55,522 nucleotides of DNA, from NCBI GenBank assembly GCA_021811615.1, contig JAJZNW010000072.1, positions 1-55,522 of the forward strand, written 5' to 3'. Each line of letters opens with the position of its first letter. Position 1 is the first letter of the stretch. The DNA comes from Bacteroidota bacterium (lineage in GTDB: Bacteria; Bacteroidota; Ignavibacteria; Kryptoniales; JAKASW01). The position numbers were made by a program, and so were the translations under genes. Below are positions 24,322-33,770 of this stretch, piece by piece. The notes under the pieces are model-generated. The model saw only the letters and a program-made list of their open reading frames with translations. It was not told the DNA's origin and made no database searches.

Positions 24322-25611
24322 ATGACTAAACGTAGTCCATCGTTCTGGGTTCCGACACTCTACTTTGCGGAGGGACTTCCCTTCGTCGTCATAAACGTCG
24401 TATCTGTCCTGATGTACAAATCGCTCGGGATCAACGATGCTGAAATAGCTCTCTTCACCACGCTCGTCATTCTCCCCTGGACACTCAAGCCGTTGTGGGG
24501 CCCGGTCCTCGAGATGTTCAAGACGAAGAAATATTTCGTCATCGCGACTCAGTTCATCGGCGGCATCGGCTTCGGACTTCTTGCCCTCACGCTGAAACTC
24601 CCCACCTTCTTTCAATACTCCATAGCCCTTCTTGCGATCATCGCGTTCAACGGCTCGACTCATGATATAGCGGCCGACGGCGTCTACATAAATGCTCTGA
24701 CCGGGAAAGAGCAGGCGGAGTACGTCGGCTGGCAAGGCGCGTTCTATAATGTCGCTAAGGTGCTCTCGCAAGGAGCTTTCGTCTTCTTAGCCGGGCAACT
24801 CCAGAAGTCCGTCGGCGTGGTGCACGCATGGATGATAGTCATGGCGCTCTTCGGCGGGATAATGATTTTACTCGGGATCTACCACGCAAAGATGCTTCCG
24901 ACGGGAGGCGCTGCTGGTCAGGTCAAGACCGCGAAGGAGGCGTTCGGGACTTTCTGGGACGTTGTCAAGACTTTCTTCGCGAAGCAATACATAGGATGGG
25001 GAGTCGCTTTCATAATATTGTACAGGTTCGCAGAAGGACAGGCGATGAAGATCGTCCCGCTCTTCTTCAAGGCGAGCCGCGCGTCGGGCGGACTGGGACT
25101 ATCTATTTCCCAGATCGGAATAATCTACGGCATCTTTCCGCCGATAGCCTTCATACTCGGATCGATACTCGGCGGCTATTTCACGGCGAAGTACGGCCTC
25201 CGCAAATCGCTCATAGTATTGTGTGCCTTCTTCAATATCCCCTTCGCCGTCTACATGATCCTCGCATATACGACTCCGACAAGCCTTCTTGCGATAGGAA
25301 CAGCCACAACTTTGGAATATCTCGGTTACGGCGTCGGGTTCATCGGCCTGACGCTGTTCATGATGCAGCAGATCGCGCCGGGAAAATATAAGATGGCACA
25401 CTATGCTTTCGCCACCGGCGTGATGAACCTCGGACTCATGATACCTTCGGCTCTGAGCGGATTTATAAGCGACTACCTCGGCTATAAGCATTTCTTTCTA
25501 TGGGTAATGATTGCAACGATACCGTCGTTCCTCGTAACGTGGTTTGTCCCTTTTAGGAAAGTCGAAGATGAATCTGGGGAGCTTCCCGTGGTTCATCTCG
25601 AGACAGAGTGA
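24322..25611 (+). CDS. AmpG-like MFS sugar permease, copy 2
   Basis: A 429-residue inner-membrane transporter with about 12 membrane segments. From base 24343 it matches the copy at 11980 without visible difference; only the first residues (MTKRSPSFW) differ. It starts 26 bp after the GH18 stop codon, so the GH18 product, a GlcNAc disaccharide or similar, is the natural substrate. The ATG at 24322 has a weak Shine-Dalgarno site and may depend on coupling with GH18 translation. GH94 copy 2 follows. Confidence 0.88.
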   Translation: MTKRSPSFWVPTLYFAEGLPFVVINVVSVLMYKSLGINDAEIALFTTLVILPWTLKPLWGPVLEMFKTKKYFVIATQFIGGIGFGLLALTLKLPTFFQYSIALLAIIAFNGSTHDIAADGVYINALTGKEQAEYVGWQGAFYNVAKVLSQGAFVFLAGQLQKSVGVVHAWMIVMALFGGIMILLGIYHAKMLPTGGAAGQVKTAKEAFGTFWDVVKTFFAKQYIGWGVAFIILYRFAEGQAMKIVPLFFKASRASGGLGLSISQIGIIYGIFPPIAFILGSILGGYFTAKYGLRKSLIVLCAFFNIPFAVYMILAYTTPTSLLAIGTATTLEYLGYGVGFIGLTLFMMQQIAPGKYKMAHYAFATGVMNLGLMIPSALSGFISDYLGYKHFFLWVMIATIPSFLVTWFVPFRKVEDESGELPVVHLETE

Positions 25612-28025
25612 CTACTGTGAAAGTGCGGATGAGAATCACGCACTCGAAATAGATGATGCCTGGAAGTGGATATTGAACATTGAGAATTGAAAATTGAGAA
25701 TTGAGAATTAAGAGCATGCGCTACGGTTATTTCGACAATAAGAATAAAGAATACGTAATAGAACGGCCGGATGTGCCGGTGTCGTGGACAAATTATCTTG
25801 GAGTGAAAGACCTCTGCACGGTGATATCTCACAATGCGGGGGGGTATATGTTTTACAGGTCGACGGAAGATCACAGGATAACGAGGTTCAGGCAGAACGG
25901 GGTGCCGCTTGACAGGCCTGGACATTATGTATATATCAGGGACGACGAGACTGGAGAGTACTGGACGATATCGTGGCAGCCGGTGGGAAAGGATTTCAGG
26001 AAGGCGAAGTACACGACGAGACACGGACTGTCGTACACGAAGTTCGAGTGCGATTACAGGGGGATAGAGGCGGAACAGCTGATGTTCATCCCGGTAGAGG
26101 ACGATGTGGAGCTCTGGGACGTAAGGATAAGGAACAAAGGCAAGAAGAGAAGGAAGCTCAGCGTATACTCGTATGTGGAGTTTTCGTTTCACCACGTGGA
26201 GATAGATAACCAGAACCTGCAGATGAGCCTATATGCGAGCGGGAGTAATTATAAGGATGGTATAATAGAGTACGATTTTTTCTACGAGCCGTGGACGTAT
26301 CACTATATGGCTTCGAGCTTCGAACCGGACGGGTACGATTGTGTAAGGGACAGGTTTATAGGGAGTTACCGGACGGAGAGCAACCCAATAGCGGTGGAGC
26401 TTGGGAAGTGCAGCGACAGTACGGAACTGGGAGGAAACCACTGCGGGAGCCTTCAGAAGAAGCTGACGTTGAAGGGCGGAGAAGAGACGAGAGTGGTGTT
26501 CATGCTTGGAGTGGGATCGAGGGAGGAGAAGGGTTACGAGATAAGGAAGAAGTACAGGAACGTGAAGAATGTGGACAGGGCGTTCGAAGCGCTCAAGGAG
26601 TATTGGGAAGAGAAGACGTCGGTGCTTCAGTGCAGGACTCCGAACGAAGGGTTGGACACGATGGTGAACATCTGGACGCTGTACCAGGCGGAGACGTGCG
26701 TGGTATGGTCGCGGTTCGCATCGTTCATCGAGGTGGGAGGAAGAGTGGGACTCGGGTACCGGGACACTTCGCAGGACGTGATGGCGGTTCCCCATACGAA
26801 CCCGAAGAAAGTGAAGGAGAGGATAAGGGAACTGCTTCACGGCCAGGTGAGCAAAGGATACGGGCTTCACTTGTTCGATCCTGACGTGTTCAAGCCTCAG
26901 GAGGATAAATTACCGGGAGTGAAGCTGCCTACTGTAGTACCTACGCCGTCGGCGGAGTCGATAATACACGGGATGGAGGATGTATGTTCGGACGATGCGC
27001 TATGGATAGTAGGATCGGTGTGTGAATATGTAATGGAGACGGGCGAGCTGGAGTTTTTTAAGGAAGAGATACCGTATGCGGACAAGGGGAAGGGGAGTGT
27101 GTATGAGCATTTGAAGAGATCGATAGACTTCACGGCGGAACAGACGGCGAAGAACGGTATATGTTTGGGACTGCGTGCCGACTGGAACGACTGCCTGAAC
27201 CTTGGGGGAGGGCAGAGCGGGATGGTGTCGTTCATGCACTACTGGGCACTGAAGTATTTTATAGACGCGGCGGAGATACTTGGATACGAGAACGACGTAC
27301 AGGAATATTCGAGGATGGCAGAGCAGGTGAGGAGATCTGTGGAAGAGGAGCTTTGGGACGGGGAATGGTACGCTCGTGGAGTGACGAAGGCGGGAATAAA
27401 AATAGGAGTGAAGTCTAACAAGGAGGGTAAGATATTTTTGGAGAGCAACAGCTGGGCGGGATTATCTGGAGCCGCGTCGCCGGAGCGGGCGAGGAAGGCG
27501 ATGGACTCGGTGCATAAATATCTCTCGTCGCCGTACGGGCTGCATTTAAACTGGCCGACGTACACGGAGCCGAACGACGACATAGGATATGTGACGAGAG
27601 TATACAGGGGAATAAAGGAGAACGGTTCTATCTTCAGCCATCCGAACCCGTGGGCAGTGATAGCGGAGTGCAAGCTTGGCAGAGGGAAGCTTGCGATGAA
27701 GCTATACGACGCACTGTTGCCGTACAACCAGAACGACAAGATAGAGATAAGGGAATCGGAGCCGTACGTATATTGCCAGTTCGTGATGGGGAAGGATCAT
27801 ACGGGATACGGACGGGCCCGTCATCCATGGCTGACAGGTAGCGGAGGATGGAGCTATACAGCGGCGACGAAGTACATACTGGGTATAAGGCCGACATACG
27901 AGGGGTTGATAATCGATCCGTCGATACCTCCGGAGTGGGAAGGGTTCGAGGCGGTAAGGAAGTGGCGCGGAGCCACGTACCGCATAGCCGTTAAGAATCC
28001 CGATCACGTCGAACATGGTGTGAAG
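24343..28025 (+). repeat. 3683-bp direct repeat, copy B (MFS-GH94)
   Basis: Second copy of 12016-15698, same orientation, offset 12327 bp. The flanks differ: upstream is the GH18 gene instead of an intergenic region, downstream is GH125 instead of the ROK region. The GH94 tail after 28025 (KLVKLNGQPVSPVVPVQP) is homologous to, but clearly different from, that of copy A (KSILLNGSEVDGIVPVQP). Confidence 0.93.
25679..25713 (+). repeat. ATTGAGAATTGA microrepeat before GH94 copy 2
   Basis: Same run of TTGAGAA/TTGAAAA units as at 13352-13386, within the long duplicated segment. Confidence 0.6.
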
Positions 28026-28118
28026 CTGGTGAAGCTCAACGGTCAACCCGTTAGTCCAGTCGTCCCGGTTCAGCCGGAAGGATCGGACAATGAAGTCGAA
28101 GTCATCCTCGGAAAATAA
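25716..28118 (+). CDS. chbP: GH94 phosphorylase, probably N,N'-diacetylchitobiose phosphorylase, copy 2
   Basis: An 800-residue cytoplasmic phosphorylase that matches copy 1 up to base 28025 and then has its own last 31 residues. The catalytic set is the same (R333, R343, D350, W490, D492, E635, H642, T707). The diverged tail lies in the C-terminal beta-sheet region, away from the active site, so both copies should have the same activity. It shares the AGG/ATA/GGA-rich codon use of copy 1 with the return to CGC/ATC codons near the end. In this module it follows GH18 and MFS directly, the clearest evidence that GH18 products feed it. GH125 follows after 252 bp. Confidence 0.87.
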   Translation: MRYGYFDNKNKEYVIERPDVPVSWTNYLGVKDLCTVISHNAGGYMFYRSTEDHRITRFRQNGVPLDRPGHYVYIRDDETGEYWTISWQPVGKDFRKAKYTTRHGLSYTKFECDYRGIEAEQLMFIPVEDDVELWDVRIRNKGKKRRKLSVYSYVEFSFHHVEIDNQNLQMSLYASGSNYKDGIIEYDFFYEPWTYHYMASSFEPDGYDCVRDRFIGSYRTESNPIAVELGKCSDSTELGGNHCGSLQKKLTLKGGEETRVVFMLGVGSREEKGYEIRKKYRNVKNVDRAFEALKEYWEEKTSVLQCRTPNEGLDTMVNIWTLYQAETCVVWSRFASFIEVGGRVGLGYRDTSQDVMAVPHTNPKKVKERIRELLHGQVSKGYGLHLFDPDVFKPQEDKLPGVKLPTVVPTPSAESIIHGMEDVCSDDALWIVGSVCEYVMETGELEFFKEEIPYADKGKGSVYEHLKRSIDFTAEQTAKNGICLGLRADWNDCLNLGGGQSGMVSFMHYWALKYFIDAAEILGYENDVQEYSRMAEQVRRSVEEELWDGEWYARGVTKAGIKIGVKSNKEGKIFLESNSWAGLSGAASPERARKAMDSVHKYLSSPYGLHLNWPTYTEPNDDIGYVTRVYRGIKENGSIFSHPNPWAVIAECKLGRGKLAMKLYDALLPYNQNDKIEIRESEPYVYCQFVMGKDHTGYGRARHPWLTGSGGWSYTAATKYILGIRPTYEGLIIDPSIPPEWEGFEAVRKWRGATYRIAVKNPDHVEHGVKLVKLNGQPVSPVVPVQPEGSDNEVEVILGK

Positions 28119-28370
28119 GAGAACCCCGGCTGTATAGAATCAGCGCGTGTCCATTTGGATAGGGAAAGAAGATATCCCATCGCGTCAGTCTCGCGTTTTA
28201 TCCCGTCACGTTTCCTGCAGCCTTATCGCATTCTATTCCCTTGAAAGAGAGACATATAATGACATATCCTCTTTGAAATGTCTTGGACCGTGTGAAAGCC
28301 AAGGCAGGACGATGTAAATTACCATTCGAACAAACGTGTATTTGGAATACAAATTTCCCAGGAGGATTTA

Positions 28371-29813
28371 ATGACATCGAGGAGGGATTTCTTAAAAACA
28401 GGCGGGCTTGCGATGGCCGGACTCTCACTTATGAACAGGAGCCCGCTGCACTCGGCGCTCGGTGCGGCAGCTCAGGTTGGAGGCGATTTCAACAGCAAGC
28501 GTCCCCCGCTCGATAAGAGAAAGTTTGTGAGCGAAGCAGTCGACGAAGAGATTCGAAGGGTGCAGGCACAAATCGGCAACCGCGATCTTGCCTGGATATT
28601 CGGCAATTGCTATCCGAATACCCTGGACACTACGGTTCAATTTGGGATGATCGACGGCAGGCCCGACACATTTGTCATTACAGGTGATATAGATGCCATG
28701 TGGCTGCGTGATTCCAGCGCGCAGGTCTGGCCTTATCTCCCGCTCGTCAACCAGGATCCGAAGCTCAAAGAGCTTATCGCAGGTGTAATTAACAGGCAGA
28801 TGAAATGCATCCTCCTCGATCCCTACGCCAATGCGTTCAACTACGGCCCGACCGGAAGCCCGTTCGACAAGGACCTGACAACCATGAAGCCGGGAATACA
28901 CGAGCGTAAATGGGAAGTCGACTCGCTATGCTACCCTATAAGGCTGGCGCACCGCTACTGGAAAGAAACCGGTGACACTTCTCCATTCGACGGCAAATGG
29001 CGCGATGCGATGAAGCTTGTCGTCAAGACCTTCAGGCAGCAGCAGAGAAAGGACGGGCACGGCCCATACAAATTCCAGCGGGTGACGGCAGTCCAAACCG
29101 ATACAGTTGCCGGTGGCGGTTACGGAAACCCGATCAAGCCGGTAGGTATGATAGTGTCCATCTTCCGGCCCTCCGATGATTCTACCATCTTCCCGTTGCT
29201 GGTCCCGTCAAACCTGTTTGCCGTCCATGTCTTAAAGCTGCTTTCGGAGATGTCCCGCGACATCATGAAAGACGAAAAGTTTGCCGGTGATTGCTCCTCG
29301 CTTGCCGATGAAGTCTACGAGGCGGTACAGCGCTTCGCTGTCGTGAATCACCAGACGTTCGGAGATATGTACGCGTATGAAGTGGACGGCTTCGGCGACC
29401 ATTCATTCATGGACGATGCCAATGCCCCGAGCCTTCTTTCACTTCCATATTTAGACTGCGTCCCGGAAAGCGACCAGGTCTACCAGAATACAAGGCAGTT
29501 CCTGTTCAGCGGTAGCAACCCTTACTACTTCAAGGGAACTGCCGGAGATGGGATCGGTAGTGCACATACCGGCCTCGGGAAAATCTGGCCGATAGCGATA
29601 ATGATGCGCGCGTTTACAAGCCGAAACGACAACGAGATTTCGAGATGTCTTTCCACTCTTGTCGAGTCGAGTGCAGGCACCGGATTCATGCACGAATCGT
29701 TCGACGAGAACGACACGAAGGAATTTACCCGGAGCTGGTTCGCATGGGCGAATACGCTCTTCGGCGAGCTTGTTATACGGCTGCAAAAAGAGAAGCCGTA
29801 CCTCCTTTCCTGA
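28371..29813 (+). CDS. GH125 exo-alpha-1,6-mannosidase, Tat-exported
   Basis: A 480-residue metal-independent, inverting exo-alpha-mannosidase (formerly DUF1237) that removes non-reducing mannose, mainly alpha-1,6 linked. The N terminus MTSRRDFLKTGGLAMAGLSL is a twin-arginine (Tat) signal, so the folded enzyme goes to the periplasm. Family blocks include GDIDAMWLRDSSAQVWPY, KWEVDSLCYPIRLAH (probable acid D184) and GFMHESFD (probable base E442). AGGAGG stands 5 bp before the ATG. GH125 occurs with alpha-mannan and N-glycan breakdown; next to GH18 and GH94 it suggests a mixed substrate such as fungal wall (chitin plus mannan) or glycoprotein glycans. It converges with the beta-propeller gene. 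Confidence 0.9.
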   Translation: MTSRRDFLKTGGLAMAGLSLMNRSPLHSALGAAAQVGGDFNSKRPPLDKRKFVSEAVDEEIRRVQAQIGNRDLAWIFGNCYPNTLDTTVQFGMIDGRPDTFVITGDIDAMWLRDSSAQVWPYLPLVNQDPKLKELIAGVINRQMKCILLDPYANAFNYGPTGSPFDKDLTTMKPGIHERKWEVDSLCYPIRLAHRYWKETGDTSPFDGKWRDAMKLVVKTFRQQQRKDGHGPYKFQRVTAVQTDTVAGGGYGNPIKPVGMIVSIFRPSDDSTIFPLLVPSNLFAVHVLKLLSEMSRDIMKDEKFAGDCSSLADEVYEAVQRFAVVNHQTFGDMYAYEVDGFGDHSFMDDANAPSLLSLPYLDCVPESDQVYQNTRQFLFSGSNPYYFKGTAGDGIGSAHTGLGKIWPIAIMMRAFTSRNDNEISRCLSTLVESSAGTGFMHESFDENDTKEFTRSWFAWANTLFGELVIRLQKEKPYLLS

Positions 29814-29847
29814 CACCGGCTGCCAAGCGAAGGGGCCAGATTACCTA

Positions 29848-29883
29848 TGGAAGGCAGCAGAGCCTCTTCGGAGCTGCCTTCCA
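29848..29883. terminator. hairpin between convergent GH125 and beta-propeller genes
   Basis: TGGAAGGCAGC (29848-29858) and GCTGCCTTCCA (29873-29883) form a perfect 11-bp stem. There is no clear T-tract on either side, but its place between two stop codons suggests a two-way transcript end. Confidence 0.55.
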
Positions 29884-29895
29884 AAGGTTGCTTTT

Positions 29896-32800
29896 CTACT
29901 TCATCCCGTCAACCGGAGTAGGATTGAGTATGACGGCAAGAATGCCTTTCTCTTTCAGCATGTCGTTAAACGCGGGTATGGTCGATGTCATCAAGGTCCT
30001 GTATTCGACTTCGACTTTCTCCATTCGGCTGTTAAGCATATTGAAAACCGTCACATCCTGGTCTGTCGGGGCGAAATCGGGATTTCCCGGAACATCCCCT
30101 GCGCCGTCTCCGACCTCGCCTGCAAGCCACAGGAATTTCATGTATAGTTTCATTGGAGCGGCGTAAGTCTTTTCATCGTCGGCGGCGAGATATTTCTGGA
30201 ACAACCGGTCCTCTACCTTCTGTATCTTTACGTCAAGTTCTTTCGCTGATTGCATTATGGAAGATGCGTCGGGCAGACCGTGTATGTAGACCGGCATATC
30301 CTCGATCTGCTTGCGAACCCGCTCGATCGAATTGATCATTCCGACGACTGTGTCCACATCAGCGTCTATTGCGCGCCAGAGCTTCACGCTTGCCTTCACA
30401 TCCGCAATTGTTCCGGCCGAATGAGGGTCTTTGAGGACGGTCAACGGCTGCTTCAATGTATTCCCATTGACGGTCAGCTCGACGGTGTATTTCCCTGGAT
30501 CGGCAAGTGCACCCATGAGTGTCGGGCTGATTCCCCAATGGTAGATCGGCCGCGTTGTTCTCCCGATGAATCTCTGGTCGCTCCATATCTGAGGGTAAGC
30601 CGGAGGCGTCGTCCTCAGCTTCACCGTCTTCACATCCGGATAGCGCAGGTTCCAGTAGACTCGATTGATTCCTGCCTCCCTCGTCCCCTGGAATGTGCGT
30701 ACCACGTTCCCGGCGGAATCCAGTATGGTGATCTTGACATTGCCCTTCGGGATTGTCTTCAGATAATAATTGATGTCCGCTCCGTAAGGCGGGTTCTGTC
30801 CCATCGAAGGATCGTCCGGTACTTCCCTTGGGATGCTTATGCGGCGAAACCGATATGCAGGCCTGGTCTTGAAAAGATACTCGGATGAATTAAGAACACT
30901 CGGGGTGAGCTGCTCCAGAGGTTTGATGTCGTCCAGTATCCAGAAACCGCGTCCCTTCGTTGCAAGGACCAGGTCGTGAAAATGCTTTTGTATGACCATC
31001 CATGATACCGGCGCGTGCGGAAGGTTCGTGTTGATTGGTATCCAGCGGGTCCCGTAGTCATACGTCATGTAAATCGAATTTTCAGTGCCGGCAAAAAGCA
31101 TCCCCTGCCGGAACGGGTCTTCTATTACGACGTGCACATAGCTGAAGACGCTCTTCGGAATATCTCCGCTGATGAACTTCCATGTTTTGCCGTAATCCGT
31201 GGTCATATAAATGTATGGGTCGCGGTTGTCCATCTGGTGGAAATTGAAATTGATGTAAGCGGTTCCGGCATTGAATGTGGATGGTTCTATGTGGCTGACC
31301 GTGCCGTACTTCGGGAGATCGGGAAAATTCGGCGTCACGTTTATCCAGTCCTTTCCGCCGTCCGTGGTCACGTGAACCAGGCCGTCGTTGGAACCGGCCC
31401 ATATTATGCCTTCTTTGATCGGCGAAACTGCTAAGGCCGTCAGTGTCCCCCAGTACTCGACGCCGAGATTGTCGGGAGTAAGCCCGCCGGAACTTCCCAT
31501 GTGGCTGTGGTCGTCGAGGGTGAGGTCTGGACTGATGATCTGCCAGCTCTGTCCCGCATCCGTCGTCCTGTGAACGTACTGGCTCCCGACGTAGACGGTG
31601 TTATGATGCAACGGGTCGATAACCAGCGGCATCGTCCAGTTCCACCTGTACTTCAATACGCCTGCCGGAGAATCGAGCGACTTGCTCGGCCACGGACTAA
31701 CCGAGCGCGTCTGGCCCGTCTTGAGATTGAACCTGTCGACCTCGCCGGCGTAGCAGTTTCCCCAGACTATATTATCGTTAACCGGGTCGGGATAGGAGAA
31801 GCCCGATTCGCAGCCTGCTGTAGTGCTCCAGTCGCTGGAGGGAATTCCGCCGTACGTCCGCGTGTTGCTCGGCCCCCGGACCGACTCGTCGTCCTGCATA
31901 TTTCCGTACAAATAATATGGCACTCTGTTATCCACGGCAACGTGGTACATCTGTCCGATCGGGAGAACGATGTGGTGCCAGCTCTTGCCGTGCGTCGTAG
32001 AGATGAAAAGTCCGATATCGCTCCCGATCATCATGCGGTTCGCGTTCGTCGGGTCGGCCCACATCGCGTGGTTGTCCCCCGCCCAGTAAGTCTGGTAAAC
32101 TGTCCTTCCGCCGTCGAGAGTGTACCAGATCTCGTTGGAGGGAAAATAGACCTCGTTCGCGTCATCGGGCGATATCATGAGGCGGGTGTAGTAGTGCGGA
32201 CGCTCTGCCAGCATGCGGTTATAGCTTACGACGTACCATCTTGCACCTCCATCGCTCGATCTCCAAAGTGAGCCGCGCCCGTTTCCTCCCGTCTCGATCA
32301 GGGCATACATGACGTTCGGATCGCTCTGTGCAATTCCCACGGCAACCTTGCCGACCGGCCTTTTCGGAAGACCGTTTGTGAGCCTTACCCATGTGGCACC
32401 TTCGTCGCGCGACATCCACACGCCGCTTCCCGGCCCTCCGCTGTTTTGTCCCCAGGTATGAATCACGTACTGCCAGGTTCCTGCGAGAAGTATCCGCGGA
32501 TTATCCGGGTCCATTGCAAGATCGGACGCGCCGGTATTCGGGTTGACGAATAGTACACGCTTCCAAGTCCTGCCGCCGTCCGTCGTCCGGAAGACGCCCC
32601 TCTGTTGCTGTGGCCCGTAGCAGTTGCCTTCCGCTGCAACGAGCACAATGTCGGGGTTCTTTGGATCGATCACGACGCGCGATATTCTTCCTGTCCGCGT
32701 CAGTCCCATGTGAGTCCACGTCTCGCCGGCGTCCGTCGATTTGTAGACACCGTCGCCTATCGATACGTTGCTACGGATAAACGGCTCGCCGGTCCCCACC

Positions 32801-33129
32801 CATACTATATTATGATCCGATGCTGCGATCGCGATGTCTCCGATCGACTGCGCGGGCTCTTTGTCGAATATCGGTTTCCAGTGGATACCTGCGTCGGTCG
32901 ATTTCCAAACTCCACCGGATGCGGCACCAGCGTAATAAACGTTGAGGTTGCCGGGCACCCCGACCACGGCGGTCACGCGGTTTCCGCCCGGGCCGACAAA
33001 CCTGTAGTGTAGCCCGGAGAATATCTGCGGATTGGGATCCGGCGCCTGTGCCTTCGCAGATGCCGTGAGGAAAATGAAAAAGAATGATGTGACGGTGAAA
33101 AGGAGTGTTAACCGCGTCGCAAGCTTCAT
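29896..33129 (-). CDS. large secreted BNR/sortilin-type beta-propeller protein
   Basis: A 1077-residue exported protein. A signal peptide (about 1-27, ending AKAQ) is followed by two runs of BNR/Asp-box turns of the form S-T-D-x-G-x-x-W (GVWKSTDAGIHW, GVYKSTDAGETW, GVFRTTDGGRTW, GLVHVTTDGGKDW, YMTTDYGKTW), the pattern of VPS10/sortilin and xyloglucanase-type propellers. The last ~300 residues form a beta-sandwich with a FlgD-like segment (PKGNVKITILDSAGNVVRTF) and an alpha-helical tail. Such proteins are usually annotated glycosyl hydrolase, but I see no proof of catalysis; binding or a peptidase-linked role is as likely. There is no T9SS domain. GGAGGT stands 8 bp before the ATG. Opposite strand to the glycan locus, so membership in the pathway is uncertain. 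Confidence 0.8.
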   Translation of the reverse strand: MKLATRLTLLFTVTSFFFIFLTASAKAQAPDPNPQIFSGLHYRFVGPGGNRVTAVVGVPGNLNVYYAGAASGGVWKSTDAGIHWKPIFDKEPAQSIGDIAIAASDHNIVWVGTGEPFIRSNVSIGDGVYKSTDAGETWTHMGLTRTGRISRVVIDPKNPDIVLVAAEGNCYGPQQQRGVFRTTDGGRTWKRVLFVNPNTGASDLAMDPDNPRILLAGTWQYVIHTWGQNSGGPGSGVWMSRDEGATWVRLTNGLPKRPVGKVAVGIAQSDPNVMYALIETGGNGRGSLWRSSDGGARWYVVSYNRMLAERPHYYTRLMISPDDANEVYFPSNEIWYTLDGGRTVYQTYWAGDNHAMWADPTNANRMMIGSDIGLFISTTHGKSWHHIVLPIGQMYHVAVDNRVPYYLYGNMQDDESVRGPSNTRTYGGIPSSDWSTTAGCESGFSYPDPVNDNIVWGNCYAGEVDRFNLKTGQTRSVSPWPSKSLDSPAGVLKYRWNWTMPLVIDPLHHNTVYVGSQYVHRTTDAGQSWQIISPDLTLDDHSHMGSSGGLTPDNLGVEYWGTLTALAVSPIKEGIIWAGSNDGLVHVTTDGGKDWINVTPNFPDLPKYGTVSHIEPSTFNAGTAYINFNFHQMDNRDPYIYMTTDYGKTWKFISGDIPKSVFSYVHVVIEDPFRQGMLFAGTENSIYMTYDYGTRWIPINTNLPHAPVSWMVIQKHFHDLVLATKGRGFWILDDIKPLEQLTPSVLNSSEYLFKTRPAYRFRRISIPREVPDDPSMGQNPPYGADINYYLKTIPKGNVKITILDSAGNVVRTFQGTREAGINRVYWNLRYPDVKTVKLRTTPPAYPQIWSDQRFIGRTTRPIYHWGISPTLMGALADPGKYTVELTVNGNTLKQPLTVLKDPHSAGTIADVKASVKLWRAIDADVDTVVGMINSIERVRKQIEDMPVYIHGLPDASSIMQSAKELDVKIQKVEDRLFQKYLAADDEKTYAAPMKLYMKFLWLAGEVGDGAGDVPGNPDFAPTDQDVTVFNMLNSRMEKVEVEYRTLMTSTIPAFNDMLKEKGILAVILNPTPVDGMK

Positions 33130-33557
33130 GGTACTTTACCTCCGGTGAGCTGGTTCTTTAAGGTGTCGGTCGCTGCCTGCCCGGCTTCGGTACCGGACAA
33201 TTGCGCTCATCTTCAATCTGTAAATATGTCTTTGAATCAAATGCCTGTTCGATCGATTGCGGAAGAGGGGTTGGGAATAGAGACCGCTGTCGGTCCGAGC
33301 CGGTTGGGATGGTCCTTCCGCATTTCATCTTCTTTGCATGAAACTATCAAAGTAATGCCACATAAACAATAGGATGGTACGGAGATCAACCCGCCCCGGT
33401 GTGAATGGGTGCCCGGTGCCGATCTCTTCTTTATTGATGCGATCGCGGCAGGGAAAATAAATCGCCGGAATTCGTCGTTTTTTGTCGTCGAATCTTTTCA
33501 GTCGGGGCATAATTATGCAATGACAATGAAGTAAATCAACCAGGATTAATCGGAATT
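33130..33557. other. divergent intergenic region
   Basis: It separates the minus-strand beta-propeller gene from the plus-strand zinc-ribbon gene and must hold both promoters. I could not pick out a convincing -35/-10 pair. A short palindrome CATAATTATG lies near 33509. No gene seen. Confidence 0.4.
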
Positions 33558-33770
33558 ATGGTCAAGTGCAATGAAAGCTACCGGCTGTGCCCAGTATGTG
33601 GCGCGCACGAGGAGATCTCAGTGGCCCTCATTTATTGCCGCGAGTGCGGTGAGAAAATGATCGAGCGCTGTCAGGATTGTCTGGAACCGATTTACTATCC
33701 CACATCTCGGTTCTGTCCCTGCTGCGGTCTCGAATATGTGGCAGGTCGAAAGGAAGTCTCAACAAGCTGA
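33558..33770 (+). CDS. small double zinc-ribbon protein
   Basis: A 70-residue protein with four CxxC pairs: C11/C14 (CPVC), C27/C30 (CREC), C38/C41 (CQDC) and C53/C56 (CPCC). This is the pattern of two zinc ribbons, as in small nucleic-acid- or protein-binding adaptors. A possible weak ribosome-binding site (AGGA at 33542) precedes the ATG. It stands alone between two intergenic regions, so context says nothing about its partner. Confidence 0.7.
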   Translation: MVKCNESYRLCPVCGAHEEISVALIYCRECGEKMIERCQDCLEPIYYPTSRFCPCCGLEYVAGRKEVSTS

